From Flavobacterium sp. Root420 (GTDB lineage: Bacteria > Bacteroidota > Bacteroidia > Flavobacteriales > Flavobacteriaceae): a stretch of 64,000 nucleotides of DNA. The notes under the pieces were generated by a model. That model saw only the letters and a program-made list of their open reading frames with translations, was not told the origin of the DNA and ran no database searches. This document shows positions 8,119 through 15,883 of this stretch, piece by piece; the stretch's first letter is position 1, and every line of letters begins with the position of its first letter. Location: positions 118,480 to 182,479 of the forward strand of contig NZ_LMEF01000002.1 in assembly GCF_001427905.1 (NCBI RefSeq), read 5' to 3'. The position numbers and the translations under genes are program-made.

Positions 8119-8967
8119 ATGAAAAAGTATATTATCCTGATTATCGCATTATTATTTTCTGCTGTGTGTTTAAATGTTTTTGCACAAACAAAACAATATT
8201 CATTTGAAGTTTCTAAAACCGGAAAAGGAAAACAAGCCATAATATTTATTCCCGGATTTGCTTCTTCGGGAGATGTGTGGAGTGAAACCAAAGCCAATTT
8301 TGAAAAAGAGTATACCTGTTACACTTTGACAATGGCCGGTTTTGCCGGAGTACAACCACAGCCAAATCCTTCATTTGAAAATTGGAAAAATGAAATCGCT
8401 AATTATATCAAAACTAATAAAATCGAAAAACCAATCCTGATCGGTCATAGTATGGGTGGCGGATTAGCGTTGGCAATCGCTTCAGATTATCCTGAATTGA
8501 TTAGCAAAATTATAGTAGTTGATGCTCTTCCGTGTTTGAATGCCCTGATGGATCCTTCTTTCAAATCAAAAGAAAATAATGATTGTTCGCCAATGGTGAA
8601 CCAAATGACGGCAATGTCTGAAACTCAATTTTTAGAGATGCAGAAAAAAATGATGCCAAGACTTTTGGAGGATAAATCAAAATTGGATATTGTGGTAGAC
8701 TGGAGCGTAAAATCAGATAGAAAGACATTTGCTGAAATGTTTTGTGATTTTTCCAATACCGATTTAAGAGAGAAAATTACCACAATAAAATGTCCGTCAT
8801 TGATATTGCTTGAATCTAATTTTGTAAATTTCAAACCCGCTATCGAAGGGCAATATAAAAACTTAAAAACAGCTAATTTTCAATATGCTGATAAAGGTTT
8901 GCATTTTATAATGTACGATGATAAAGACTGGTATTTGAATCAGGTAAGCAATTTTATAAAATCTTAA
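8119..8967 (+). CDS. Exported alpha/beta hydrolase
   Basis: The 282-residue protein has a signal peptide (about residues 1-22, ending VFAQ) and an alpha/beta-hydrolase fold. The oxyanion strand is IIFIPGFASSG (41-51) and the nucleophile elbow is GHSMGG with Ser111. A late His in KGLHFIMYDD (about residue 261) suits the catalytic base. It probably acts as a periplasmic esterase or lipase of unknown substrate. The gene ends two bases before an ECF sigma gene that overlaps a membrane-protein gene, so the three form one operon behind a candidate ECF promoter. This suggests it is expressed in response to an envelope signal. Confidence 0.85.
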   Translation: MKKYIILIIALLFSAVCLNVFAQTKQYSFEVSKTGKGKQAIIFIPGFASSGDVWSETKANFEKEYTCYTLTMAGFAGVQPQPNPSFENWKNEIANYIKTNKIEKPILIGHSMGGGLALAIASDYPELISKIIVVDALPCLNALMDPSFKSKENNDCSPMVNQMTAMSETQFLEMQKKMMPRLLEDKSKLDIVVDWSVKSDRKTFAEMFCDFSNTDLREKITTIKCPSLILLESNFVNFKPAIEGQYKNLKTANFQYADKGLHFIMYDDKDWYLNQVSNFIKS

Positions 8968-8969
8968 GA

Positions 8970-9443
8970 ATGGAATTTGAACAAATTTATAAAACGTATT
9001 GGGACAGAATATTCAGGCTCTGCATGGGTTTCGTTAATGATTATGACATTGCTCAGGACCTGGCTCAGGAAACTTTTATAATTGTCTGGCAAAAACTGGA
9101 TACTTTTAGAAATGAGTCCGGAATTGGAACCTGGATTTTTAGAATCGCTTCTAATAATTGTTTGAGGCAGATTGAAAAAGACAAACGTTTCCCAAAATCA
9201 GATTTACCGCATCAACTTACGGAAGAAAAACAACAATCATTAGAGCCACAAATTCAGTTTTTGTATAAATGTATTGCCGAATTACCCGAAACCGAGCGTA
9301 TTATTATTTCATTGGAACTGGAAGATATAAAACAAGCAGAAATTGCCACAATCGTTGGGCTTTCTGAAGCGAATGTAAGAGTGAAAATTCACAGAATTAA
9401 AGAAAAGCTGACTCAAAAATTTAAAGAAAATGGACAACAATAA
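8970..9443 (+). CDS. ECF-type RNA polymerase sigma factor
   Basis: The 157-residue protein has only sigma regions 2 and 4, as in extracytoplasmic-function sigma factors. Region 2 contains YDIAQDLAQETFIIVWQKL (about residues 26-44) and region 4 contains the helix-turn-helix QAEIATIVGLSEANVRVKIH (about 122-141). It directs RNA polymerase to a small set of promoters, probably including the one ahead of this operon. The last 14 bases overlap the start of the next gene (ATG at 9430), which suggests translational coupling to a candidate regulator of the sigma factor. Confidence 0.92.
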   Translation: MEFEQIYKTYWDRIFRLCMGFVNDYDIAQDLAQETFIIVWQKLDTFRNESGIGTWIFRIASNNCLRQIEKDKRFPKSDLPHQLTEEKQQSLEPQIQFLYKCIAELPETERIIISLELEDIKQAEIATIVGLSEANVRVKIHRIKEKLTQKFKENGQQ

Positions 9444-10023
9444 TATAGATTTCAAAGATTTATGGAAAAAACAAACCGTAAGTCAGCCCAATATAGAGGA
9501 TTTGATGGCAAGATTAAAGCAATTTAAAAAAGCAGGTTTGAGAAGTTTATGGAAAACCAACATTTTGCTTTTTGCTACTTCTGCTTTTATTCTTTTTGTC
9601 TGGTATTATTATCAGCCACAGTTTATTTCAACTAAAATCGGAATTGTTTTGGCAATTGTGGCAATGCTGATGTATGTAACGGTTTATAATGGTTTATTGC
9701 ATATTTATAAAGATATTGACGTCACTCAAACCAATCAGGAATATTTGCAGAAGCTGATTTTAATTAAAAGAAAGCAGCAATTTATGCAGTCTACAATACT
9801 GAGGTGGTATTTTGTTTTGTTGATGACAGGAATATGTTTGTATATGTATGAATATGCTTCAAGAATGACTGTTTTTTATGCTTTGGTTACTTACGGCGTA
9901 ACATTGCTTTGGATAGGTTTTAACTGGTTTTATATCCGCCCTAAACAAATTAAAAAACAACAGGAAAAAATTAATGAGCTCATAACTAAATTTGAAGATG
10001 TTAATGAACAATTGAAGGAATAA
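9430..10023 (+). CDS. Four-helix membrane protein, candidate anti-sigma factor
   Basis: The 197-residue protein has a cytoplasmic N-terminus of about 40 residues (with DLWKKQ), four predicted membrane helices (about 42-60, 70-88, 122-140, 147-168) and a charged, coiled-coil-like C-terminus (about 172-197). No enzyme motif was seen. It overlaps the ECF sigma gene by 14 bases, the usual place for an anti-sigma factor, and its N-terminal cytoplasmic segment could bind the sigma factor. It lacks a recognisable zinc anti-sigma (HxxxCxxC) motif, so the assignment rests on position and topology. The gene ends exactly where repeat copy 2 begins. Confidence 0.75.
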   Translation: MDNNNIDFKDLWKKQTVSQPNIEDLMARLKQFKKAGLRSLWKTNILLFATSAFILFVWYYYQPQFISTKIGIVLAIVAMLMYVTVYNGLLHIYKDIDVTQTNQEYLQKLILIKRKQQFMQSTILRWYFVLLMTGICLYMYEYASRMTVFYALVTYGVTLLWIGFNWFYIRPKQIKKQQEKINELITKFEDVNEQLKE

Positions 10024-10220
10024 ATTCCAATATTTTAAAATTCCAAACTCCAATTTTACGATTGAGGTTTGGGATTTTTTTTTGAGCCTGGTTTTTCCGC
10101 CACGAATTCACGAATTTTAAATTAATTCGTGAATTGCTTCGCCTGTTTGCTATCGCTCGGGTTGTGGCGGAAAATCATTTCACTTTGGGATTTGGATTTT
10201 TTTTATTTGGAATTTAATTT
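10024..10220. repeat. ~190-bp repeat, copy 2, downstream of the sigma operon
   Basis: Direct copy of the element at 7832-8034, starting one base after the stop of the membrane-protein gene. The outer hairpin arms are 10094-10105 and 10162-10173, with one mismatch compared with copy 1. The inner arms differ, here with a well-formed GAATTCACGAATT...AATTCGTGAATT. The shared GAATTGCTTCGCCTG and GCTATCGCTCGGGT words are kept. The T-rich run (about 10075-10083) may also stop transcription of the operon. Confidence 0.75.
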
Positions 10221-10318
10221 AAAATTAGGATGTCATTTTGGCATTTTATAAAAATGGTTCGTAAATTGTAGAATATTAAAAAAACATATTCTAAAAACAA
10301 TTTTAAAAATATATAAAC

Positions 10319-11005
10319 ATGGGAACTGGATATTTAATTATTGCCGGAGCAATTATGCTTTTCAGTTGGCTGGTAAGTTCAAGATTGAAGAGTAAATTCG
10401 AATTATATTCTAAACTGCAACTAAGAAACGGAATGAGTGGTGCTGAAATAGCCGAAAAAATGCTGGCTGATAACGGAATTACAGATGTGCGTGTAATCTC
10501 GACTCCGGGTCAGTTAACAGATCACTATAATCCAACAGATAAAACAGTTAATTTAAGTGAGGCAGTTTACAATCATCGCAATACCGCGTCGGCGGCAGTT
10601 GCAGCGCATGAATGTGGCCACGCAGTTCAGCATTCGATTGGATATGAATGGCTGACAATGCGTTCTAAATTAGTGCCAATTGTAAGTGTGGCTTCAAACT
10701 ATGTACAATGGATTTTACTTGCAGGAATTTTGATGATCAGAACTTTTCCGTCGCTGTTATTAATTGGAATAATCATTTTTGCAGCAACAACATTATTTAC
10801 AATCATTACTTTGCCTGTAGAATACGATGCAAGCAACAGAGCATTGGCCTGGTTAGAAAATAAACACATGCTGACACAAGAAGAACAGGCAGGAGCAAAA
10901 GATGCCTTAAAATGGGCTGCAAGAACTTATGTCGTAGCGGCGATTGGCTCAATTGCAACGTTGTTGTACTATATCTCGATTTACTCCGGTAATAGGAGAA
11001 ATTAA
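10319..11005 (+). CDS. Membrane zinc metallopeptidase
   Basis: The 228-residue protein belongs to the Zn_peptidase_2 family of bacterial membrane metalloproteases. An N-terminal helix (about 4-22) precedes a soluble region with the zinc motif HECGH (97-101) in AAHECGHAVQH. Two or three C-terminal helices follow (about 125-165, 205-222) and YDASNRAL supplies a plausible third-ligand region. Substrates are unknown; the family is thought to act in membrane protein turnover. It stands alone, followed by a strong terminator hairpin at 11048-11084. The ATG at 10319 has an A-rich upstream region and no Shine-Dalgarno, normal for the phylum. Confidence 0.88.
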   Translation: MGTGYLIIAGAIMLFSWLVSSRLKSKFELYSKLQLRNGMSGAEIAEKMLADNGITDVRVISTPGQLTDHYNPTDKTVNLSEAVYNHRNTASAAVAAHECGHAVQHSIGYEWLTMRSKLVPIVSVASNYVQWILLAGILMIRTFPSLLLIGIIIFAATTLFTIITLPVEYDASNRALAWLENKHMLTQEEQAGAKDALKWAARTYVVAAIGSIATLLYYISIYSGNRRN

Positions 11006-11047
11006 TAATGTGCCAATTAGAAAATGTGCCAATTAGATAATTATAGC

Positions 11048-11084
11048 AAACCCGACAGGTTTTTTAAAAGCTGTCGGGTTTTTT
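11048..11084 (+). terminator. Rho-independent terminator after the zinc peptidase gene
   Basis: AAACCCGACAG (11048-11058) pairs exactly with CTGTCGGGTTT (11071-11081) and is followed by a T run to 11084. The A run before the stem means it could also work on the opposite strand for the 92-codon gene ending at 11090. Confidence 0.8.
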
Positions 11085-11089
11085 ACATA

Positions 11090-11368
11090 TTAATATATCA
11101 ATTTCAGTGAATTGTAAAAAATAATCCATAACATCGTTACTACGAATATAGCATTTAAGTAATTTTTGTTTCCAGATTTGAAATATTTATAAAGAAGAAT
11201 TATACTGTAGATTATACTTACAGGAATTGATAGTAAGAAAAAAAGATCGCTTATATTTGGGATATGTGGACTACTTTTAGGTTGAACCGCTCTTATAGTA
11301 AGAAATAGTATAAAGTAAATTATATAAAATAGTATTGTTTTAATCTCAGGCCTTAATTTCGAAATCAT
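11090..11368 (-). CDS. Small hypothetical membrane protein
   Basis: The 92-residue product is strongly hydrophobic with three predicted helices (about residues 10-28, 41-62, 72-90) and short lysine-rich loops (KYFKSGNKNY), a layout hard to get by chance. No family was recognised. The gene lies between the arms of a perfect 19-bp inverted repeat and immediately after a bidirectional-looking terminator, on the opposite strand from the zinc peptidase. It is very AT-rich compared with its neighbours. The ATG at 11368 is the only good start. Confidence 0.5.
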   Translation of the reverse strand: MISKLRPEIKTILFYIIYFILFLTIRAVQPKSSPHIPNISDLFFLLSIPVSIIYSIILLYKYFKSGNKNYLNAIFVVTMLWIIFYNSLKLIY

Positions 11369-11423
11369 TTAAAAGAGTGTTATAAAAATTATCTAATTGG
11401 CACATTATCTCATTCTCTAATTG

Positions 11424-11894
11424 CTAAAGCTGAATCTGTCTGTCAATTTGTTGATCCAGTGAAATAAAAGTTTCTGTTCTCGAAACCCCTTCAATAGCCT
11501 GAATTTTTGTATTCAAAAGTTGCATTAAATGTTCGTTGTCACGACAAATAATTTTAATCAAAACCGACCAGTTTCCTGTTGTATAATGACACTCTAAAAC
11601 TTCTGGAATTTTTTTTAAGTCTTTTACCGCTTCAGAATTTCGGGAAGCTTTGTCAAGATAAACGCCAATAAATGCCATCGTGTTATAACCTAAAACTTTT
11701 GGGTTAACAGTAAATTTTGATCCGGAAATCACACCCGATTGTTCCAATTTTTTCAAACGCTGATGAATCGCTGCTCCGGAAATGCCTATTTTATTGGCAA
11801 TTTGTAAAATAGGTTTTCGGGCATCATCCATTAAATAACGAAGAATTTCTTTGTCGATACCGTCAATTTCAATTATAAGGGAGTTGATTTTCAT
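11424..11894 (-). CDS. Lrp/AsnC family transcriptional regulator
   Basis: The 156-residue protein has an N-terminal helix-turn-helix (IDKEILRYLMDDARKPILQI, then ANKIGISGAAIHQRLKKLE) and a C-terminal RAM/ActD ligand-binding domain (about residues 70-150; AFIGVYLDKAS, ECHYTTGNWSVLIKI). Members sense amino acids and act as dimers or octamers on amino-acid metabolism or transport genes. Its targets are not evident here, as no amino-acid transporter lies nearby. It is transcribed alone. The start at 11894 follows an AT-rich leader with no Shine-Dalgarno. Confidence 0.92.
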   Translation of the reverse strand: MKINSLIIEIDGIDKEILRYLMDDARKPILQIANKIGISGAAIHQRLKKLEQSGVISGSKFTVNPKVLGYNTMAFIGVYLDKASRNSEAVKDLKKIPEVLECHYTTGNWSVLIKIICRDNEHLMQLLNTKIQAIEGVSRTETFISLDQQIDRQIQL

Positions 11895-12078
11895 GAGTTG
11901 TAATTTGAAACTAATTTAGTTGTTTAGGTTTTAGTTAGAAATCAAATGTACTCAAAATGCTGTAAAAAAGAAAATTCCAATACTTGAAACTCCAAATTTT
12001 AAATGATTAATATGAAACAAGAATTTTAAAATAGTATTGAGACAAAGATTGATATAAGAAATTAATCGTATTTCAATT

Positions 12079-12154
12079 ATAGCCCACGGTTTCAACCGTG
12101 GGAGACGGATTGTGATAATGCATAATGTTTCCAACTGTTGAAACCGTGGGCTAT
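12079..12154. repeat. REP-like element (GTTTCAACC type), copy 1
   Basis: ATAGCCCACGGTTTCAA (12079-12095) is exactly complementary to 12138-12154. The left arm also folds on itself (CCCACGGTT/AACCGTGGG, 12083-12102), so two alternative hairpins exist. A second copy with compensating base changes lies at 56565-56640. The rest of the 362-bp gene-free stretch 11895-12256 holds ATTCCAA-type words and the hemD terminator. Confidence 0.7.
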
Positions 12155-12192
12155 GTTAAGCATTGGTGGCTATTGAAGGTGGATTAAAAAGA

Positions 12193-12233
12193 AAAATTCC
12201 AAATCTCAACAGAAAGTGGGGATTTGGAATTTT
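12193..12233 (-). terminator. Hairpin terminator after hemD
   Basis: AAAATTCCAAATC (12193-12205) pairs with GATTTGGAATTTT (12221-12233). On the minus strand it lies 24 bases beyond the hemD stop and runs into T-rich sequence. Confidence 0.55.
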
Positions 12234-12256
12234 CAATATTGTAATTTAAAAAAGAT

Positions 12257-13006
12257 TTATTTTCCTTTGTTTGCTTCACTAATGTATTTCTCTAAAGCCA
12301 TTGTCATAGAAGGTGTTTCAGGAGTTGGAGCAAGAATATCAATTCTTAAACCATAATCTAAAGCTTCTTTTTGAGTTGTGCTTCCAAAAACAGCAATTCT
12401 GGTGTCGTTTTGTTTAAAGTCCGGGAAGTTTTTAAATAAAGATTTAATTCCGGTTGGACTAAAAAATGCTAAAACGTCATAATAAACATCAGCCAAATCA
12501 GATAAGTCACTCATTACAGTTTTGTAAAAAATAGCTTGAGTCCAATCTACTTTTAAGTTGTTTAATGTAACAGGCGCATCTGCATTTAATTGATCAGAAG
12601 CAGGTAACAAGAATTTTTCATCCTTGTATTTTTTAATAAGAGGGGATAAGTCCGCAAAATCTTTTGCTCCCACATAAATTTTACGCTTTCTGTACACTAC
12701 ATACTTTTGCAGGTAAAATGCAACAGCTTCTGATTGACAAAAATACTTCAATCCTTCTGGGACTTTGTAACGCATTTCATCGGCCACTCTAAAAAAATGA
12801 TCTACAGCATTTCGACTTGTTAAAATGATCGCAGTGTAATGATTAAGATCGATTTTTTGCAATCGAATCTCTTTTGCGCTAACCCCTTCCACATGAATAA
12901 ATGGTCTGAAATCAATTTTTATTTTGTGTTTTTGTTGGAGCTCAAAGTAAGGAGAATTCTCCACTTTAGGTTCAGGCTGTGACACCAAAATTGTTTTCAC
13001 TTTCAT
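12257..13006 (-). CDS. hemD: Uroporphyrinogen-III synthase
   Basis: The 249-residue protein fits the two-lobed HemD fold, which closes hydroxymethylbilane into uroporphyrinogen III in haem synthesis. Recognisable family segments are ILVSQPEPKVENSPYFELQ at the N-terminus, IILTSRNAVDHFF (about residues 60-73), YVGAKDFADL, FLLPASDQLN and the C-terminal-lobe motif VLAFFSPTGIKSLF. HemD is poorly conserved, so the fold is inferred from these together. The ATG at 13006 was chosen over one at 13045, because the longer form would overlap the upstream DUF4271 gene and adds an atypical N-terminus. The two genes are 14 bp apart and probably one operon. Confidence 0.88.
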   Translation of the reverse strand: MKVKTILVSQPEPKVENSPYFELQQKHKIKIDFRPFIHVEGVSAKEIRLQKIDLNHYTAIILTSRNAVDHFFRVADEMRYKVPEGLKYFCQSEAVAFYLQKYVVYRKRKIYVGAKDFADLSPLIKKYKDEKFLLPASDQLNADAPVTLNNLKVDWTQAIFYKTVMSDLSDLADVYYDVLAFFSPTGIKSLFKNFPDFKQNDTRIAVFGSTTQKEALDYGLRIDILAPTPETPSMTMALEKYISEANKGK

Positions 13007-13020
13007 ATTATAAACATTTT

Positions 13021-13692
13021 CTAAGCACTCCCTTTTGTAATCCAATAATAGAGAAAATAATAAGGGGCTATTTCAAGTGCGCAAAGATATAAAATAAAAT
13101 AAAATAACTTGCTGAATATTACATTTTGATATGTTTTAATCGAAATAAAATACGAGTAGAGGCTTAGACACAGCGAAACGCCTATGATTACTAGAGGAAT
13201 AATCTGCGGAATATTGTCATAATAGAACAAAACGGCATTGATAGGCAGAATTAAAACGCCAATATACGTTCTGTAAGTTACTTTTTGTAAGTTAAAAAGG
13301 TCCGCAAAATCGTCGATATTGAAGGAAGTAGCTACAATTTTCTCAATTAAATATTTTGCAAGGATAAAATAAAGCAAAAAGGTCGCGATCTGAATGAATA
13401 AAATCCAGTCGGTTTTTTTAATACTATCATCAAAAATATTCAACGTAAGCAGTATGAAAAAAGCAAACGAAATAACCTGAACGAAAAATAAGCCAATAGT
13501 AAAACTGCTTTTCAAATGGTTATTATCACGATAAATTTTGGCGTATTTATCAGAAAAAATAAGTTTACTAAATTCGCTGAATCTAGTTTCATAAGCTGAT
13601 TTTGTCATTGCAACAACGGCAAAGGTCACCACAAATAAAAGTGTAGCCCAATCTTTGTTTTCGAGGATTCTGGGAGTAAGTTGTTCAATCAT
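13021..13692 (-). CDS. DUF4271 membrane protein
   Basis: The 223-residue protein has about five predicted membrane helices (near residues 17-33, 65-83, 95-117, 143-160, 165-185 and a final one at 195-215). The recognisable Bacteroidota DUF4271 pattern is an N-terminal RILENKDWATLLFV and the central LFNLQKVTYRTYIGVLILP. Function is unknown. It precedes hemD on the same strand, the regular arrangement in flavobacteria, so a link to haem or envelope metabolism is possible but unproven. It faces the divergent glycosyltransferase gene across a short shared promoter region. Confidence 0.82.
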   Translation of the reverse strand: MIEQLTPRILENKDWATLLFVVTFAVVAMTKSAYETRFSEFSKLIFSDKYAKIYRDNNHLKSSFTIGLFFVQVISFAFFILLTLNIFDDSIKKTDWILFIQIATFLLYFILAKYLIEKIVATSFNIDDFADLFNLQKVTYRTYIGVLILPINAVLFYYDNIPQIIPLVIIGVSLCLSLYSYFISIKTYQNVIFSKLFYFILYLCALEIAPYYFLYYWITKGSA

Positions 13693-13769
13693 AACGATAC
13701 AAAATTAGTAATTTTTTGTTTCAATACTTTTATTATAAATTTATTATGAATCAAATGCCATAAAAAGTT

Positions 13770-13777
13770 TACTTTTG
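13770..13777 (+). promoter_or_regulatory. -7 element that decides the glycosyltransferase start
   Basis: TACTTTTG matches TAnnTTTG exactly. A transcript starting about seven bases downstream would begin after the possible GTG start at 13780, so the ATG at 13798 must be used. No TTG is seen at -33. Confidence 0.55.
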
Positions 13778-13797
13778 CGGTGAAATTACCCAGAAAA

Positions 13798-14523
13798 ATG
13801 AATGATTGTATTGTCATAATTCCCACTTACAACGAAATCGAAAATATTGAAAGTATAGTTAGAGCTGTTCTTTCACAACATAAACCTTTTCATCTCTTAA
13901 TTATTGATGATAATTCGCCAGATTTTACTGCAAATAAAGTAGTTGCATTACAGGAAGAATTTTCTGGAAGATTATTTTTAGAAAAAAGAGCCAAAAAATC
14001 GGGTTTAGGAACTGCTTATGTTCACGGTTTCAGATGGGCTTTAGAACGCAATTATGATTTCATTTTTGAAATGGATGCCGATTTTTCCCATAACCCCAAC
14101 GATCTTGAAAAATTGTATGACGCCTGTCATTTTGGAGGCGCATCATTAGCTATTGGATCTCGTTATGTAACGGGTGTAAATGTGGTAAACTGGCCATTAA
14201 GCCGTGTATTAATGTCTTATTTTGCTTCGGTTTATGTGAAATTCATTACCGGAATGAAAATTCATGATGCAACTGCAGGTTTTGTTTGTTATAAAAGAGA
14301 GGTTTTAGAGAAGATAAATCTGAACAAAATTAAATTTGTTGGATATGCTTTTCAAATCGAAATGAAATATCGAACATATTGTGGTAAATTTGAAATAACA
14401 GAAGTTCCGATTATTTTTACGGATCGGACTAAAGGAGTTTCAAAAATGAGCAATGCCATTATCAAAGAAGCTATACTTGGAGTAATTTCTCTTCGATTAA
14501 AAAAATTATTCAATACATTATAA
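13798..14523 (+). CDS. Polyprenol-phosphate mannosyltransferase (GT2)
   Basis: The 241-residue GT2 enzyme has the nucleotide-binding start VIIPTYNEIENIE, the DDNSPD loop (about 39-44), and the metal-binding DAD in EMDADFSHNP (about 92-101). The acceptor-side motifs are IGSRY and ATAGFVCYKREVL. This matches dolichyl/polyprenyl-phosphate mannose synthases that load mannose from GDP-mannose onto a lipid carrier for protein or envelope glycosylation. There is no C-terminal membrane anchor. The following dihydroorotase and DUF4296 genes are 10 and 9 bases away and form an operon with it, an arrangement common in flavobacteria. The start was set by the -7 element at 13770. Confidence 0.9.
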   Translation: MNDCIVIIPTYNEIENIESIVRAVLSQHKPFHLLIIDDNSPDFTANKVVALQEEFSGRLFLEKRAKKSGLGTAYVHGFRWALERNYDFIFEMDADFSHNPNDLEKLYDACHFGGASLAIGSRYVTGVNVVNWPLSRVLMSYFASVYVKFITGMKIHDATAGFVCYKREVLEKINLNKIKFVGYAFQIEMKYRTYCGKFEITEVPIIFTDRTKGVSKMSNAIIKEAILGVISLRLKKLFNTL

Positions 14524-14533
14524 AGCCAGGGCG

Positions 14534-15874
14534 ATGAACAGGATTTTAATTAAAAATGCTAAAATTGTAAACGAAGGATCAATTTTTGAAGGTGATGTAT
14601 TGATCGAAAACGACTTAATAGTTGAAATTTCAGACAGCATCAGCCTAAAAACATCTGATTGCAAAGTAATAGATGCCGAAGGAAGTTATTTAATGCCGGG
14701 TGCAATTGATGATCAGGTTCACTTTAGAGAACCGGGATTAACACACAAAGGAGATATAGAATCAGAATCGAGAGCGGCAGTTGCAGGTGGAATCACTTCT
14801 TTTATCGAACAACCCAATACAGTTCCGAATGCGGTTACGCAGGAAATCCTTGAAGATAAATATGTGATTGCAGCCGAAAAATCATTTGCGAATTATTCGT
14901 TTATGATGGGAGCAACGAATGATAATTTGGAAGAAGTTCTAAAAACAAACCCAAAAAATGTTGCCGGAATTAAGATCTTTTTAGGTTCTTCAACCGGAAA
15001 TATGCTGGTTGATAAAGAAGAAACTTTAGAAAAAATCTTTTCAAGTACGCCTATGTTAATTGCGGTACATTGTGAAGATGAAACTACGATTCAAAATAAT
15101 CTTGCAGCCTTTAAGGAACAATACGGTGAGGATATTCCGGTAACAGCACATCATTTAATTCGTAGTGCAGAAGCGTGTTATATTTCATCTTCAAAAGCAG
15201 TGGCGCTGGCGAAAAAGACAGGAGCAAGACTTCATATTTTTCATCTTTCGACTGCGAAAGAAATGGAATTATTTACGAATAAAATTCCGTTAGAAGATAA
15301 AAAAATTACCGCTGAGGTTTGTGTACATCATCTTTGGTTTACTGACGAAGATTACAAAACAAAAGGGAATTTTATTAAATGGAATCCTGCTGTTAAAACT
15401 GCCGAAGATCGTGCTGAACTTTGGAAAGCTTTGAATGACGGACGTATTGATGTTATTGCAACAGATCACGCACCTCATACCAAAGAAGAAAAAGAGCAGT
15501 CCTATTTAAAAGCACCTTCTGGTGGTCCGTTGGTTCAGCATGCTGTGGTGGCAATGTTTGAAGCACATCATCAAGGGAAAATTACTGTGGAAAAAATCGT
15601 GGAGAAAATGTGCCACAATCCGGCTAAAATTTTCAAAATCGAAAAAAGAGGTTTTATAAAAGAAGGTTATTATGCCGATTTGATAATTGTGAATCCGAGT
15701 TTACCATGGAGCGTTAAACCAGAGAACATTTTATATAAATGCGGTTGGTCACCATTTGAAAATTTTACTTTTAAATCCAGAATCACACATACTTTTGTAA
15801 ATGGTGAAATGGTTTACAATAATTTTAAAGTAAAAGATATTCGCGCCGGAAAAAGATTATTGTTTGACAGATAA
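14534..15874 (+). CDS. Dihydroorotase-type amidohydrolase with a Gln in the HxH motif
   Basis: The 446-residue enzyme catalyses the cyclisation of carbamoyl-aspartate in pyrimidine synthesis, judging by family. The amidohydrolase motifs are the carboxylated lysine K147 (GIKIFLGSS), H179 (AVHCED), H237 (LHIFHLSTA) and D311 (ATDHAPHT). The usual first metal motif DxHxH reads DDQVHFRE here, so the first His is replaced by Gln61 while H63 and R65 remain. This variant is, to my knowledge, the normal Bacteroidota form, not damage. The gene is in the middle of an operon between a mannosyltransferase and a DUF4296 lipoprotein. Allantoinase or hydantoinase activity cannot be fully excluded. Confidence 0.88.
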   Translation: MNRILIKNAKIVNEGSIFEGDVLIENDLIVEISDSISLKTSDCKVIDAEGSYLMPGAIDDQVHFREPGLTHKGDIESESRAAVAGGITSFIEQPNTVPNAVTQEILEDKYVIAAEKSFANYSFMMGATNDNLEEVLKTNPKNVAGIKIFLGSSTGNMLVDKEETLEKIFSSTPMLIAVHCEDETTIQNNLAAFKEQYGEDIPVTAHHLIRSAEACYISSSKAVALAKKTGARLHIFHLSTAKEMELFTNKIPLEDKKITAEVCVHHLWFTDEDYKTKGNFIKWNPAVKTAEDRAELWKALNDGRIDVIATDHAPHTKEEKEQSYLKAPSGGPLVQHAVVAMFEAHHQGKITVEKIVEKMCHNPAKIFKIEKRGFIKEGYYADLIIVNPSLPWSVKPENILYKCGWSPFENFTFKSRITHTFVNGEMVYNNFKVKDIRAGKRLLFDR

Positions 15875-15883
15875 AAAAGGTAA

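Larger units (their letters stand above)
11024..11405. repeat. Perfect 19-bp inverted repeat flanking a small membrane-protein gene
   Basis: Arms 11024-11042 (ATGTGCCAATTAGATAATT) and 11387-11405 are exact reverse complements, 344 bp apart. Between them lie a terminator and the 92-codon gene at 11090-11368. Just outside the left arm is a further partial copy of the same words (11008-11020, ATGTGCCAATTAG). The arms look like halves of one word-repeat palindrome that was split by an insertion. Confidence 0.6.

Noticed and set aside
7832..10220. Composite transposon around the ECF operon
   Set aside because: The flanking repeats encode no transposase and show no clear target-site duplication; only the direct-repeat arrangement is claimed.
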